Source: Sinorhizobium sp. BG8 | Lineage (GTDB): Bacteria > Pseudomonadota > Alphaproteobacteria > Rhizobiales > Rhizobiaceae | Direction: 5' to 3' | Assembly (NCBI RefSeq): GCF_016864555.1 | Contig: NZ_CP044011.1 | Span: forward strand, 3,057,501-3,121,500 | DNA: 64,000 nucleotides | Shown: positions 53,497 through 64,000 of the stretch, piece after piece | Layout of the letters: the number at the start of each line of letters is the position of its first letter | Position numbering within the stretch: position 1 is the first letter of the stretch | Made by a program: the position numbers and the translations under genes | The notes under the pieces: generated by a model | What the model was told of the DNA's origin: nothing | Database searches by the model: none | Seen by the model: the letters and a program-made list of their open reading frames with translations, nothing else

Positions 53497-54261
53497 ATGA
53501 ACCGTCGCCGCCGTATTTACGAAGGCAAGGCCAAGATTCTCTATGAGGGTCCCGAGCCAGGCACGCTAATCCAGTTCTTCAAGGATGACGCCACCGCCTT
53601 CAACAAGAAGAAGCATGATGTCATTGACGGCAAGGGCGTGTTGAACAACCGGATTTCCGAGTACATCTTCACGCATCTGAACAAGATCGGCATCCCGACC
53701 CACTTCATCCGCCGGCTCAACATGCGCGAGCAGCTGATCAAGGAAGTGGAAATCATTCCGCTTGAGGTCGTCGTGCGCAACGTTGCCGCCGGCTCGCTGT
53801 CGAAGCGCCTCGGCATCGAGGAAGGCACGGTACTGCCTCGTTCGATCATCGAGTTCTACTTCAAGGCCGACAATCTCGACGACCCGATGGTCTCGGAAGA
53901 GCACATCACCGCCTTCGGCTGGGCAAGCCCGCAGGAGCTCGACGACATCATGGCGCTGGCAATCCGCGTCAATGACTTCCTCTCGGGCCTCTTCCTCGGC
54001 GTCGGCATCCAGCTGGTCGATTTCAAGATCGAGTGCGGCAGGCTCTACGAAGGCGACATGATGCGCATCATCATCGCCGACGAGATCTCGCCGGACTCCT
54101 GCCGTCTGTGGGACATCGCCACCCAGGAAAAGATGGACAAGGACCGTTTCCGCCGCGACCTCGGCGGTCTGGTCGAAGCCTATCAGGAAGTCGCGCGCCG
54201 TCTCGGCATCATCAACGAGAACGAACCGCCACGCGGAACCGGCCCGGTTCTCGTGAAGTAG
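53497..54261 (+). CDS. purC: SAICAR synthetase (phosphoribosylaminoimidazole-succinocarboxamide synthase)
   Basis: 254 residues. It joins aspartate to CAIR in purine synthesis. Family marks: [11 protein letters not shown] (8-18), [18 protein letters not shown] (88-105), and DFKIECGR and [12 protein letters not shown]. It leads purC-purS-purQ. Confidence 0.97.
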   Translation: MNRRRRIYEGKAKILYEGPEPGTLIQFFKDDATAFNKKKHDVIDGKGVLNNRISEYIFTHLNKIGIPTHFIRRLNMREQLIKEVEIIPLEVVVRNVAAGSLSKRLGIEEGTVLPRSIIEFYFKADNLDDPMVSEEHITAFGWASPQELDDIMALAIRVNDFLSGLFLGVGIQLVDFKIECGRLYEGDMMRIIIADEISPDSCRLWDIATQEKMDKDRFRRDLGGLVEAYQEVARRLGIINENEPPRGTGPVLVK

Positions 54262-54322
54262 TCTTGAGAGGCGGACAGTCGTATCGACCGCCGCCCGGTT
54301 ACATGAGTTTGAAGAGGAAGAC

Positions 54323-54565
54323 ATGATCAAGGCACGCGTAACGGTAACGCTCAAGAACGGCGTTCTCGACCCTCAGGGCAAGGCCATCGAGGGTGCGCTT
54401 GGCGCGCTGGGTTTTGGTGGCATAGGGCAGGTTCGTCAGGGCAAGGTCTTCGACCTTGAAGTTGACACCGCCGACCGCCTCCAGGCCGAAGCTGACATCA
54501 AGGCCATGTGCGAGAAGCTGTTGGCGAACACGGTGATCGAGAACTACACTATCGCTCTGGTTTAA
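54323..54565 (+). CDS. purS: FGAM synthase PurS subunit
   Basis: 80 residues, the small subunit that bridges PurL and PurQ. Family pattern is clear: ARVTVTLKNGVLDPQGKAIE and GKVFDLEVD, plus CEKLLANTVIENY. It lies between purC and purQ. Confidence 0.96.
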   Translation: MIKARVTVTLKNGVLDPQGKAIEGALGALGFGGIGQVRQGKVFDLEVDTADRLQAEADIKAMCEKLLANTVIENYTIALV

Positions 54566-54674
54566 GGACCTCGGGAACGACACGGCGGTGGAACGCGGCT
54601 CGCCTCGACCGCATAGACGACCGCCCCGAATTCCGCGAAGTGGCAGAAGCACAAACAAGGTTTGAAGCACACCC

Positions 54675-55346
54675 ATGAAATCCGCCGTCGTCCAACTCCC
54701 AGGCCTGAACCGTGACCGCGACATGATCGCGGCACTCACCAAGATTTCCGGCAAGGAACCGGTCACCGTCTGGCAGACCGAAACCGAGATCCCGGATGTC
54801 GACCTGATCGTCATTCCTGGCGGGTTCTCCTACGGCGACTACCTGCGCTGCGGAGCGATCGCCGCGCGCATGCCGGTCATGCAGGCGATCAAGGCCAAGG
54901 CGGAAGCCGGCGTGAAGGTCCTCGGGGTCTGCAACGGCTTCCAGATCCTATTGGAGGCAGGTCTTCTGCCCGGCGCCCTGATGCGCAATGCCTCGCTCAA
55001 GTTCGTCTGCCGGGAAGTCAGGCTCGAAGTCGCCAATGCCGACACGGCCTTCACCCGCGCCTACGCAAAGGGCCAGGTCATCCGCTGCCCGGTCGCCCAC
55101 CACGATGGCAACTACTTCGCCGACACCGAGACGCTGAGGCGCATCGAGGGCAACGGGCAGGTCGTGTTCCGCTATGCGGAAGGTACGAACCCCAACGGAT
55201 CGCTTCACGATATTGCCGGAGTGATGAACACGAACGGCAACGTGCTCGGCCTGATGCCGCACCCGGAAAACCTCATCGAGGCAGCGCACGGCGGTTCTGA
55301 CGGCCGCGGGCTTTTCGCTTCAGTACTCGACGTCGTCGCCGCTTAA
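54675..55346 (+). CDS. purQ: FGAM synthase PurQ glutaminase subunit
   Basis: 223 residues, class I glutamine amidotransferase that supplies ammonia to PurL. Nucleophile Cys86 in [10 protein letters not shown]; the His/Glu pair is in [10 protein letters not shown] near the end. Start ATG 54675. Followed by the lipoprotein gene. Confidence 0.97.
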   Translation: MKSAVVQLPGLNRDRDMIAALTKISGKEPVTVWQTETEIPDVDLIVIPGGFSYGDYLRCGAIAARMPVMQAIKAKAEAGVKVLGVCNGFQILLEAGLLPGALMRNASLKFVCREVRLEVANADTAFTRAYAKGQVIRCPVAHHDGNYFADTETLRRIEGNGQVVFRYAEGTNPNGSLHDIAGVMNTNGNVLGLMPHPENLIEAAHGGSDGRGLFASVLDVVAA

Positions 55347-55393
55347 TCCCACCCTGTCATCGCGGCGCATGGCGTCGAAACATGAGGACGGCA

Positions 55394-55795
55394 ATGCGCC
55401 CTTTCCCTTCCCTGCGCGCCCTCGCTGCACCTGCCCTTGCAGCAACCGCCCTGCTTGTCGCCGCTTGCCAGTCGGCACCACCGGCGCCGAAGGCGAGCAC
55501 CGCCGCCCTTCCGACCATGGAGCGTGTCGCGCTCGGCGCGAACGCCTGCTGGTTCAAGTCGGGCGACCCGGCCTTCAAGCCCTATCGTCTCGCACCTGAA
55601 CTGAACTCTTTCACCGGTCGCCCGCGTATCCTTCTCGTCCATCGTCACTCGCCGGAATCGCGCCCGCTTCTCGTCGTTCAGGCAGAGGGCAATCCCGCCA
55701 AGATGGCGGCGTTCGGCCCGCTGATGAACGAACCTCTGGCAACGCGGATCGCGACCGACGTCAAGCGCTGGGTCTCCGGCGCGAGCGGCTGCTGA
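55394..55795 (+). CDS. small lipoprotein of unknown function
   Basis: 133 residues with a lipoprotein signal (LAATALLVAACQS; lipobox cysteine Cys25). The body carries WFKSGDPAFKPYRLAPELN and ends in SGASGC. No family recognised. Start ATG 55394 has GAGGA five bases upstream; another ATG lies at 55382. It is inserted between purQ and purL. Confidence 0.72.
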   Translation: MRPFPSLRALAAPALAATALLVAACQSAPPAPKASTAALPTMERVALGANACWFKSGDPAFKPYRLAPELNSFTGRPRILLVHRHSPESRPLLVVQAEGNPAKMAAFGPLMNEPLATRIATDVKRWVSGASGC

Positions 55796-55820
55796 GCCGG
55801 CGCTACGGACGATTTCGGGC

Positions 55821-56171
55821 ATGACCACGATCCAGATCCTGCACAACCCGCGATGCTCGACATCGCGCTCGGTCCTCGCGATGATCCGTGAAGCCGGCCA
55901 CGAGCCGGATATCATCGAGTATCTGAAGGCGCCGCCGTCCCGTGAGGAGATGGTAGCGCTTCTCGTCGCGCTTGATCTTTCGCCGCGCGATGTGCTGAGA
56001 CGCAAGGAGCCTCTCGTCAAGGAGCTGGGTCTCGACGATCCGGCACGCACCGATTTCGAACTCCTGACCGCAATGTTGGAGCATCCTGTGCTGATCGAAC
56101 GCCCGATCGTGCTCACCAAGACCGGCGCCCGCCTGTGCCGTCCCAAGGAAAGGCTTCTTGAAATCCTGTGA
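55821..56171 (+). CDS. ArsC-family arsenate reductase-like protein
   Basis: 116 residues of the ArsC/Spx fold. The active cysteine is Cys12 in NPRCSTSRSVL, and ERPIVL provides the arginine that contacts the oxyanion. It could be a true glutaredoxin-coupled arsenate reductase, but no arsenic genes are near, so a general role is equally likely. It follows the lipoprotein gene by 25 bases. Confidence 0.88.
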   Translation: MTTIQILHNPRCSTSRSVLAMIREAGHEPDIIEYLKAPPSREEMVALLVALDLSPRDVLRRKEPLVKELGLDDPARTDFELLTAMLEHPVLIERPIVLTKTGARLCRPKERLLEIL

Positions 56172-56317
56172 TCGGATTACCCTGCCGCAAATGCGGACCG
56201 CCCGTCCGGCACGCCTGATAGTCCTTCGTCGCTAAGGAACGCTCATTTTCCAGTCGCGCTATCACCGTCGATGCGCTATATCCCCGGCAAAGCGCCTCCC
56301 ACCAGTTTGTGAGACCG

Positions 56318-58555
<2,238 letters not shown>

Positions 58556-58573
58556 TGTGAGGAGCCAGTATCC

Positions 58574-58807
58574 ATGCCAATGAGTCCAGGCGACATCGAA
58601 GACATGATCAAATCCGGCATTCCGGGAGCGCAGGTCACGATTCGCGATCTTGCCGGCGACGGCGATCACTACGCGGCAGAAGTCGTCGCGGAAGCCTTTC
58701 GGGGCAAGACGCGCGTGCAGCAGCACCAGATGGTGTACAACGCGTTGAAGGGCAACATGGGCGGCGTGCTTCATGCGCTTGCCCTTCAGACGTCAGCTCC
58801 GGATTGA
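58574..58807 (+). CDS. BolA-family protein
   Basis: 77 residues with the BolA helix and KTRVQQHQMVYNAL, whose histidine is the Fe-S/glutaredoxin contact. BolA proteins pair with monothiol glutaredoxins; the grxD-type gene is two genes on. GAGGAG precedes the start by nine bases. Confidence 0.9.
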   Translation: MPMSPGDIEDMIKSGIPGAQVTIRDLAGDGDHYAAEVVAEAFRGKTRVQQHQMVYNALKGNMGGVLHALALQTSAPD

Positions 58808-58814
58808 GGTCCGC

Positions 58815-59060
58815 ATGGCGGGACTGCTTGATGAACTCGTCTCCGGCGTGGTCGACAGCGCACTCAAGGAGATCCTGAGGAAGTCCGGCGTCCGCAAGAC
58901 CCGGACGAACCGCACCCGGCGCAAATCGACCAAGTCGAAGTCCGGAGGCCTTCTGGCCGATATCGTCGAGGCGGCTCTCGTGAAGACGAAGAAGCCGCCA
59001 CGCAAGCAGGTGAGCCGCCGCAAGTCGGCCGCCTCGCGGAGCAGGCAGCGCACGCGCTAG
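58815..59060 (+). CDS. small basic protein of unknown function
   Basis: 81 residues: an acidic start MAGLLDELVSGVVDSALKE followed by a Lys/Arg-rich run (RKTRTNRTRRKSTKSKS) and an equally basic C-terminus. It might bind nucleic acid, but no domain is recognised. Start ATG 58815 is preceded by TGAGG. It lies between bolA and the glutaredoxin gene. Confidence 0.65.
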   Translation: MAGLLDELVSGVVDSALKEILRKSGVRKTRTNRTRRKSTKSKSGGLLADIVEAALVKTKKPPRKQVSRRKSAASRSRQRTR

Positions 59061-59124
59061 GCGCGAGCGCCGGCCGTCCGGCCCCCATTTCCGGCTTTCT
59101 GCGGTGGAAACACCCTGATCGGTC

Positions 59125-59143
59125 CCATCATGCATTTTGATGG
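59125..59143. repeat. inverted repeat upstream of grxD-type gene
   Basis: CCATCA-N7-TGATGG, two perfect 6-bp arms, about 96 bases ahead of the start. Possibly an operator or a hairpin. Confidence 0.25.
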
Positions 59144-59238
59144 AACGGATGGGCATTGATGCTGGAAAATCGGCTCTTACATGATATTTAAGGCTGACAG
59201 CGATCCGGACCTTTAACCCGGATAGAAAAGGATTGGAC

Positions 59239-59574
59239 ATGAGTGGAATTCACGATTTCATCGACAACGAGGTGAAGAGCAACGACGTCGTTCTCTTCAT
59301 GAAGGGCACGCCGCAGTTCCCGCAGTGTGGGTTCTCCGGACAGGTGGTCCAGATTCTCGATTACGTCGGTGTTGACTACAAGGGCATCAACGTTCTCGCC
59401 GATGCCGATCTCCGCCAGGGGATCAAGGACTATTCCAACTGGCCGACGATCCCTCAGCTCTACGTGAAGGGCGAATTCCTCGGCGGTTGCGACATCGTGC
59501 GCGAGATGTTCCAATCCGGCGAACTGCAATCCCACCTTCAAAATCAGGGTGTATCGGTCAAGGGCGCCGCATAG
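59239..59574 (+). CDS. grxD: monothiol glutaredoxin, Grx4 type
   Basis: 111 residues with the CGFS active site (30-33 in [14 protein letters not shown]) and [19 protein letters not shown]. It binds and moves a [2Fe-2S] cluster, usually in complex with BolA. Start ATG 59239 follows GGATTGGAC; a TTG lies two codons earlier. Confidence 0.95.
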   Translation: MSGIHDFIDNEVKSNDVVLFMKGTPQFPQCGFSGQVVQILDYVGVDYKGINVLADADLRQGIKDYSNWPTIPQLYVKGEFLGGCDIVREMFQSGELQSHLQNQGVSVKGAA

Positions 59575-59657
59575 GCCTGACAGGTTCCTTCCAGGCCCTG
59601 CGAATTCGAGGCGCCGCAGTCATGCGGCGCCTCATTCCTTTTTGATGGATTTTTACA

Positions 59658-60905
59658 ATGTCTGCACTCTCCCCTGAATCAGCCCAACGCCTGAAAGGCA
59701 TGGGCAAGGTCGAGTTCATTGCGCTCATGGCGTTTCTCATGGCGCTCAATGCTCTTGCCATCGACATCATGCTGCCGGGCTTGCAGCAGATCGGTGCGAG
59801 CCTTGGCGTGGAAAACGAGAACCACCGCCAGTATGTCATCTCGGCCTATCTGATCGGCTTTGCCTGCGCCCAGCTTTTCTACGGCCCCGTTTCCGATCGT
59901 CTCGGCCGCCGGATTCCGATGTTCGTCGGGATAGGCATCTACATTGTGGCCTCTCTCTCTGCCGTATTGGTTCCGAGCTTCGCCGCGATGCTTGCGCTTC
60001 GCTTCGTGCAGGGGATCGGATCCGCGGCGATGCGCGTGATCACGGTCTCCATCGTTCGCGACATCTTCGGCGGGCGCGCCATGGCGGAAGTCATGTCGCT
60101 CATCATGATGGTGTTCATGGTCATCCCGGTGATGGCGCCCGGCATAGGTCAGACCGTCATGATCTTCGGCGACTGGCACCTGATCTTCATCTTCATGGGC
60201 GTCGTCGCGGCGGCGGTCGGCACCTGGATGTACGTCCGGCTTCCCGAGACGCTTGCCCCTGAAGACGTCAGGCCATTCACGCTGAAATCCGTGCTCGCGG
60301 GCTTCAAGATCGTTCTCACCAACCGTGTTGCGCTGTGCTACACGCTCGCGAGCACGTTCGTCTTCGGGGCGCTGTTCGGCTTCATCAACTCAGCCCAGCA
60401 GATCTATGTCGGCATCTACGGGCTCGGCGTCTGGTTTCCCGTGGCTTTCGCTGGTGTCGCGACCTTCATGGCGCTGTCGTCCTTCGTCAATGCGCGCCTG
60501 GTCGGCCGTTTCGGCATGCGCCCCCTCTCGCACGGGGCCCTGCTCGGCTTCCTGACGGTGAACACGATCTGGCTGGTCCTGACGCTCGCCTGGCCGGGCC
60601 ACCTGCCCTTCCCGCTGTTCATCACGCTCTTTGCGCTCGCTATGTTCCAGTTCGGCTGGATCGGCTCCAACTTCAACTCGCTGGCGATGGAACCCCTCGG
60701 CCACGTCGCAGGCACCGCCTCCTCCGTGCTCGGCTTCATGGGAACGGCAGGCGGGACGATCATCGGCGGGTTCATCGGACAATCGTTCAATGGAACCGCA
60801 CTGCCGCTGGTCCTCGGTTTCTTCTCGCTTTCGATCATCGGTCTGGCCTTCGTGCTGATCGCGGAACGCGGAAAGCTGTTCCAGCCGCACAACAAGCCGG
60901 TCTGA
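59658..60905 (+). CDS. Bcr/CflA-type MFS multidrug transporter
   Basis: 415 residues with about 12 membrane segments. Early block NALAIDIMLPGLQQIG is typical of Bcr/CflA drug:proton antiporters, and motif A is YGPVSDRLGRRIPM. The substrate is unknown. It ends convergently with the monophosphatase gene across a strong terminator. Confidence 0.92.
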   Translation: MSALSPESAQRLKGMGKVEFIALMAFLMALNALAIDIMLPGLQQIGASLGVENENHRQYVISAYLIGFACAQLFYGPVSDRLGRRIPMFVGIGIYIVASLSAVLVPSFAAMLALRFVQGIGSAAMRVITVSIVRDIFGGRAMAEVMSLIMMVFMVIPVMAPGIGQTVMIFGDWHLIFIFMGVVAAAVGTWMYVRLPETLAPEDVRPFTLKSVLAGFKIVLTNRVALCYTLASTFVFGALFGFINSAQQIYVGIYGLGVWFPVAFAGVATFMALSSFVNARLVGRFGMRPLSHGALLGFLTVNTIWLVLTLAWPGHLPFPLFITLFALAMFQFGWIGSNFNSLAMEPLGHVAGTASSVLGFMGTAGGTIIGGFIGQSFNGTALPLVLGFFSLSIIGLAFVLIAERGKLFQPHNKPV

Positions 60906-60927
60906 ACGTTCTCATACGCCTCAATGC

Positions 60928-60958
60928 AAACGGCCCGGTCTCATCGACCGGGCCGTTT
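60928..60958. terminator. bidirectional terminator
   Basis: AAACGGCCCGGT and ACCGGGCCGTTT with a seven-base loop, a 12-bp perfect stem with A/T ends on both sides. It lies between the convergent MFS and monophosphatase genes. Confidence 0.85.
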
Positions 60959-60981
60959 GATTCTGGGCGCCATTTGGCGGA

Positions 60982-61806
60982 TCAGTCGACGAAGACCTCG
61001 CGGCGCATCATCTCCCAGCTTTCCTTGTCCGGCGCGAGCATGAGGCCGCCTTCCACGTGGTGCGGCTTGTATGGAGAACCGTCGAAGCGAGCCGCATAGG
61101 CGCCGGCCTCCTGGCTGATCAAGGTGCCGGCGAGGTGATCCCAGGGCATCAGCTTGTTGTACATGAGATAGTGAACGTTGCCCGCCGCAAACGTCCGGTA
61201 TTCATGCGCTGCGCAGCGGTAGTTTGCGACGAAGGCGACCTTTGCGAGATTGGTCAGAACCCTTGCCCGCCTATCGCGCGCCAGAAACCCGGTCGACGCC
61301 ATCCCGGTCATCCGTTCGAGCGGCACGCTCTCGGCAACCTTCAGCCGTTTCGCTGGGCTGTGCCCACCCGTCTGCCACGCTCCCGAGCCCTTCTCGGCCA
61401 TCACGTAGTCGTCGCCCATCGGGTCGTAGATGATGCCTGCGATCGTTTCCCCGCCGGCGACCACCGAAGCCATCACGCCGAAAAGCGGTACGCCGGAGGC
61501 GAAATTGAACGTGCCGTCGATCGGATCGATGACGACGGCCAGATCGGCATCGCCGAGTTTGGCAAGGAGTGCAGGATCGGCCGCGACCGTTTCTTCCCCG
61601 ATGAATACCGCACCCGGCACGATTCCGCCGATCCGCGCCTTGATGAACCGCTCGGCGGCTTCGTCAGCCTCGGTCACGAGATCGGTGGCGTCGGTCTTCG
61701 TTCGGATGTCGCCCTGGGCGAGCGAGCGGAAACGCGGCCGGATTTCGGCCTCGGCCGCCTCGCTCAGGAGATAGGCCAGCGCATTGATGTCAAACTGTGT
61801 CGTCAT
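60982..61806 (-). CDS. inositol monophosphatase family protein
   Basis: 274 residues. Metal-site motifs GEE (70-72), DPIDGTFNF (94-102) and PWDHLAG are intact, so it dephosphorylates a sugar or inositol phosphate. A histidinol-phosphatase role is also possible. Its start overlaps the ttcA stop (ATGA). Confidence 0.92.
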   Translation of the reverse strand: MTTQFDINALAYLLSEAAEAEIRPRFRSLAQGDIRTKTDATDLVTEADEAAERFIKARIGGIVPGAVFIGEETVAADPALLAKLGDADLAVVIDPIDGTFNFASGVPLFGVMASVVAGGETIAGIIYDPMGDDYVMAEKGSGAWQTGGHSPAKRLKVAESVPLERMTGMASTGFLARDRRARVLTNLAKVAFVANYRCAAHEYRTFAAGNVHYLMYNKLMPWDHLAGTLISQEAGAYAARFDGSPYKPHHVEGGLMLAPDKESWEMMRREVFVD

Positions 61807-62681
61807 TCCTTGGATACCGCTGTGAGGGAGGAGAAATCAAAAAGCTTGGAATCGAGAAGGTGGGAGGGATTCACATGGCCGAGTGCGCGCAGCATCGCGT
61901 CCTTTCGGCCCGGCATGCGGCTCTCGATGTCCGCGAGCATGGCCTTCATGGCATTTCGCTGCAGGCCGTCCTGCGAACCACAGAGATCGCAAGGAATGAT
62001 CGGGAAGCGCATGGCGGCTGCGAATTTCGCAAGATCGTCCTCCGCTGCATAGGCGAGCGGGCGCAGCACCATGAGGTCGCCCTCATCGTTGAGAAGCTTC
62101 GCGGGCATTGCCGCTAGTCGTCCGCCATGGAAGAAGTTCATGAAGAACGTCTCAAGGATATCTTCCCGGTGATGGCCAAGCACCAGCGCGTCGCATCCCT
62201 CCTCGCGCGCGATTCGGTAGAGGTTTCCGCGCCGGAGCCTCGAGCACAACGAGCAATAGGTGGCGCCTTCCGGAACCTTCTCCTTCACGATCGAATAGGT
62301 GTCGCGATACTCGATCCTGTGCGCCACTCCAATCGACTTCAGGTATTCCGGCAGGATGTGCTTGGGAAAGTTCGGCTGCCCCTGGTCGAGATTGCAGGCG
62401 ATCAGTTCGACGGGGAGCAGGCCGCGCCACTTGAGATCCAGCAGCAGGGCAAGCAGGCCGTAGCTGTCCTTCCCCCCAGAAAGTCCCACAAGCCAGCGTT
62501 TCTGTCCGTTGAGCATGCCGAAGTCGTCGATAGCCTGCCTCACCTGGCGAAGCAGTCTCTTGCGCAGCTTGTTGAACGAGACCGACGACGGCATATGGGT
62601 GAAGAGCGGATGATCGAAGCCCTCGTCGGCGGGCTCGGCCTCCGAGAATTCCATACTGTCCGGATTGGCTGTCAGAGTCAT
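61803..62681 (-). CDS. ttcA: tRNA 2-thiocytidine synthetase TtcA
   Basis: 292 residues. It thiolates C32 of some tRNAs. PP-loop SGGKDS (68-73), and the cluster-binding cysteines Cys143, Cys146 and Cys231 ([12 protein letters not shown] and [13 protein letters not shown]). Start ATG 62681 has AGGAC just upstream; a TTG at 62696 is the other choice. Its stop overlaps the monophosphatase start. Confidence 0.94.
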   Translation of the reverse strand: MTLTANPDSMEFSEAEPADEGFDHPLFTHMPSSVSFNKLRKRLLRQVRQAIDDFGMLNGQKRWLVGLSGGKDSYGLLALLLDLKWRGLLPVELIACNLDQGQPNFPKHILPEYLKSIGVAHRIEYRDTYSIVKEKVPEGATYCSLCSRLRRGNLYRIAREEGCDALVLGHHREDILETFFMNFFHGGRLAAMPAKLLNDEGDLMVLRPLAYAAEDDLAKFAAAMRFPIIPCDLCGSQDGLQRNAMKAMLADIESRMPGRKDAMLRALGHVNPSHLLDSKLFDFSSLTAVSKE

Positions 62682-62815
62682 CGTCCTGTACCGCAATCTC
62701 CGCGGGCGCCATCCACGCGGGGTGCTTCATTGGCGTTGTCGCAGCCAATGCCCGCTACAGGCCGCAATATCAAGCGCTTTCTGGTCGCACCCCGCCAAGC
62801 GCGGAAAAAACGCGC

Positions 62816-63745
62816 TCAGTAGCCGAATATCGACCAGCCAGTCCGCTCAGCCAGCATCTCGAGCGCCGTCGAACCGAGCAGCGAATTTCCGTTGTCGTTC
62901 AGACCCGGCGACCAGACGGCGATCGAAGCCTTGCCGGGCGCAATCGCGAGTATGCCGCCGCCGACGCCGCTCTTGCCCGGAAGCCCCACCCGGTAGGCGA
63001 ACTCGCCGGAGCCGTCATAGTGACCGCAGGTCAGCATCAGCGCATTGATCCGCCGTGCCCTCAGGTGGGAAACGACGCGATGTCCCGTCGTCGGATTGCG
63101 GCCACCACCTGCCAGATAGAGGCCGGCCTTCGCAAGCTGCCGGCAGCTCATCGAAAGCGCGCACTGGTGGAAGTACACGCCGAGCACATGGTCCACGGGA
63201 TGATCCAGCTTCCCGAAGGAGCGCATGAAATTGGCAAGCGCGTGATTGCGGAACCCGGTCGCGGCTTCGGATTTCGCCACTTCGTGATCGACGACGATGC
63301 CATCCTCGTCTGCAAGATACCTGACGAAACGGACGATCTCGCCGATGGCCTCCTTCGGCGTATGGCCGGCGAGCACGAGGTCCGTTATCGCAATCGCGCC
63401 CGCATTGATGAAGGGATTGCGGGGTATGCCGTTTTCACGTTCGAGCTGCACGATGGAATTGAAGGCCGACCCCGAAGGCTCGCGGCCGACGCGCGACCAG
63501 ATCGATTCGCCGTGCTTGCCGAGCGCGATAGTGAGCGTGAAAACCTTGGAAATGCTCTGGATGGAAAACGGCACCTCCGCGTCTCCACCAAGAAACATGT
63601 CGCCATCGACCGTCGTCACCGCAATGCCGAACTGCCGGGGATTCACGCGTGCGAGCTGCGGTATGTAGTCGGCAACCCGTCCCTCGCCGAAGCGGGGCTC
63701 CAGTTCGCGCGCGATCTCTTCGACTATGGATTGCAAGTCGGTCAT
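62816..63745 (-). CDS. glsA: glutaminase A
   Basis: 309 residues, beta-lactamase-type fold. It turns glutamine into glutamate and ammonia. Active-site SxxK is Ser64 and Lys67 in [23 protein letters not shown] and [10 protein letters not shown] are family blocks. Start ATG 63745 has GAGGGAA at six bases. It lies next to rpsD, on the same strand. Confidence 0.95.
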   Translation of the reverse strand: MTDLQSIVEEIARELEPRFGEGRVADYIPQLARVNPRQFGIAVTTVDGDMFLGGDAEVPFSIQSISKVFTLTIALGKHGESIWSRVGREPSGSAFNSIVQLERENGIPRNPFINAGAIAITDLVLAGHTPKEAIGEIVRFVRYLADEDGIVVDHEVAKSEAATGFRNHALANFMRSFGKLDHPVDHVLGVYFHQCALSMSCRQLAKAGLYLAGGGRNPTTGHRVVSHLRARRINALMLTCGHYDGSGEFAYRVGLPGKSGVGGGILAIAPGKASIAVWSPGLNDNGNSLLGSTALEMLAERTGWSIFGY

Positions 63746-63906
63746 CACTATTCCCTCTGGCCGGCGACTTTCGTCCCGGAAGACCGTATCGGTCGGGCTC
63801 ACATGGGGTGGATTGGTGCAGCAAGCGATAACGCAAGGCATTGATGAGGGAAAGCACAATGTGTGATTGCCCGTCCGCCGCGTGCACCCTGCCCTGAAAA
63901 CAAAAA

Positions 63907-63927
63907 AGCCGCCCTGACGGGGCGGCT
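63907..63927 (-). terminator. terminator of rpsD
   Basis: On the minus strand a GC stem (AGCCGCCC with GGGCGGCT) and a short loop are followed by TTTTTTG. It sits about 30 bases past the rpsD stop. Confidence 0.85.
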
Positions 63928-63957
63928 TCTTCGAAAGATGATGGGCCGAGGCCTGGA

Positions 63958-64000
63958 TTAACGCGAATAGAATTCGACGACCAGGTTGGGCTCCATGACG
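63958..64000 (-). CDS. rpsD: 30S ribosomal protein S4, C-terminal end only
   Basis: Only the last 14 codons fall in the window. They read [13 protein letters not shown] and then TAA, the closing residues of alphaproteobacterial S4. The rest of the gene lies beyond the end of the window. Terminator at 63907. Confidence 0.9.
   Translation of the reverse strand, partial: VMEPNLVVEFYSR

Overview
The window is a stretch of chromosome from an alphaproteobacterium of the order Hyphomicrobiales, most likely family Rhizobiaceae. The genus cannot be fixed by reading alone. The evidence is the gene set: a suf operon with two cysteine desulfurases, DUF1476 (the F1-ATPase zeta inhibitor), ATP12, iron-control sites of the RirA and Irr type, DUF2259, the small-PurL purS/purQ/purL set, and the C-terminal end of RpsD. 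Coding density and GC content are high throughout. I see no insertion sequence, prophage, CRISPR array, tRNA or rRNA. The region reads as core genome with a few small unassigned genes.

Layout. 1-6300: yaiI-like gene, a DUF1345 membrane protein, fghA (formaldehyde detoxification), DoxX, a secreted protein, then the overlapping run rluC-like / HAD phosphatase / ATP12, and a stand-alone Lrp-type ligand-binding domain. 6300-11700: a sparse leader, a tandem glycine riboswitch, and gcvT-gcvH-gcvP (glycine cleavage). 11800-14100: a response regulator and its sensor kinase; the kinase gene is broken by an apparent one-base frameshift. 14260-21310 (minus strand): sufS2-sufB-sufC-sufD-sufS1-sufT-sufA, led by a promoter that appears to carry both a RirA-type and an Irr-type operator. 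21500-26100: alpha/beta hydrolase, diguanylate cyclase, anmK, tyrS. 26170-34600: a large AsmA-like protein, a peroxiredoxin, DUF455, an M23 peptidase, a DEAD-box helicase and a NUDIX hydrolase.

34700-42740 (minus strand): a haem-type TonB-dependent receptor with a RirA-type operator, a TfoX-N protein, then a five-gene set (MoxR ATPase, CoxE-type VWA protein, XdhC N-half, XdhC C-half, and a molybdopterin-binding/MocA fusion) that resembles the maturation module of a molybdenum hydroxylase whose structural genes are not here; then a flavin reductase. 42990-48500: a periplasmic binding protein, a self-cleaving P1-family peptidase, rpe, two small envelope genes and purB. 48640-53270: DUF2189, an RBBP9-like hydrolase, a PAS-GGDEF-EAL protein and DUF1476. 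53490-59580: purC-purS-purQ, a lipoprotein, an ArsC-like gene, purL, bolA, a small basic protein and grxD. 59650-64000: a Bcr/CflA transporter, an inositol monophosphatase with ttcA, glsA, and the 3' end of rpsD.

Themes. Iron and Fe-S handling recurs (suf, haem receptor, grxD/bolA, ttcA), as do purine synthesis and one-carbon metabolism (gcv, fghA, pur genes). I found no wholly new multi-gene system. The best leads are the two-operator suf promoter, the orphan molybdoenzyme maturation cluster, the frameshifted kinase, and several small genes of unknown function.
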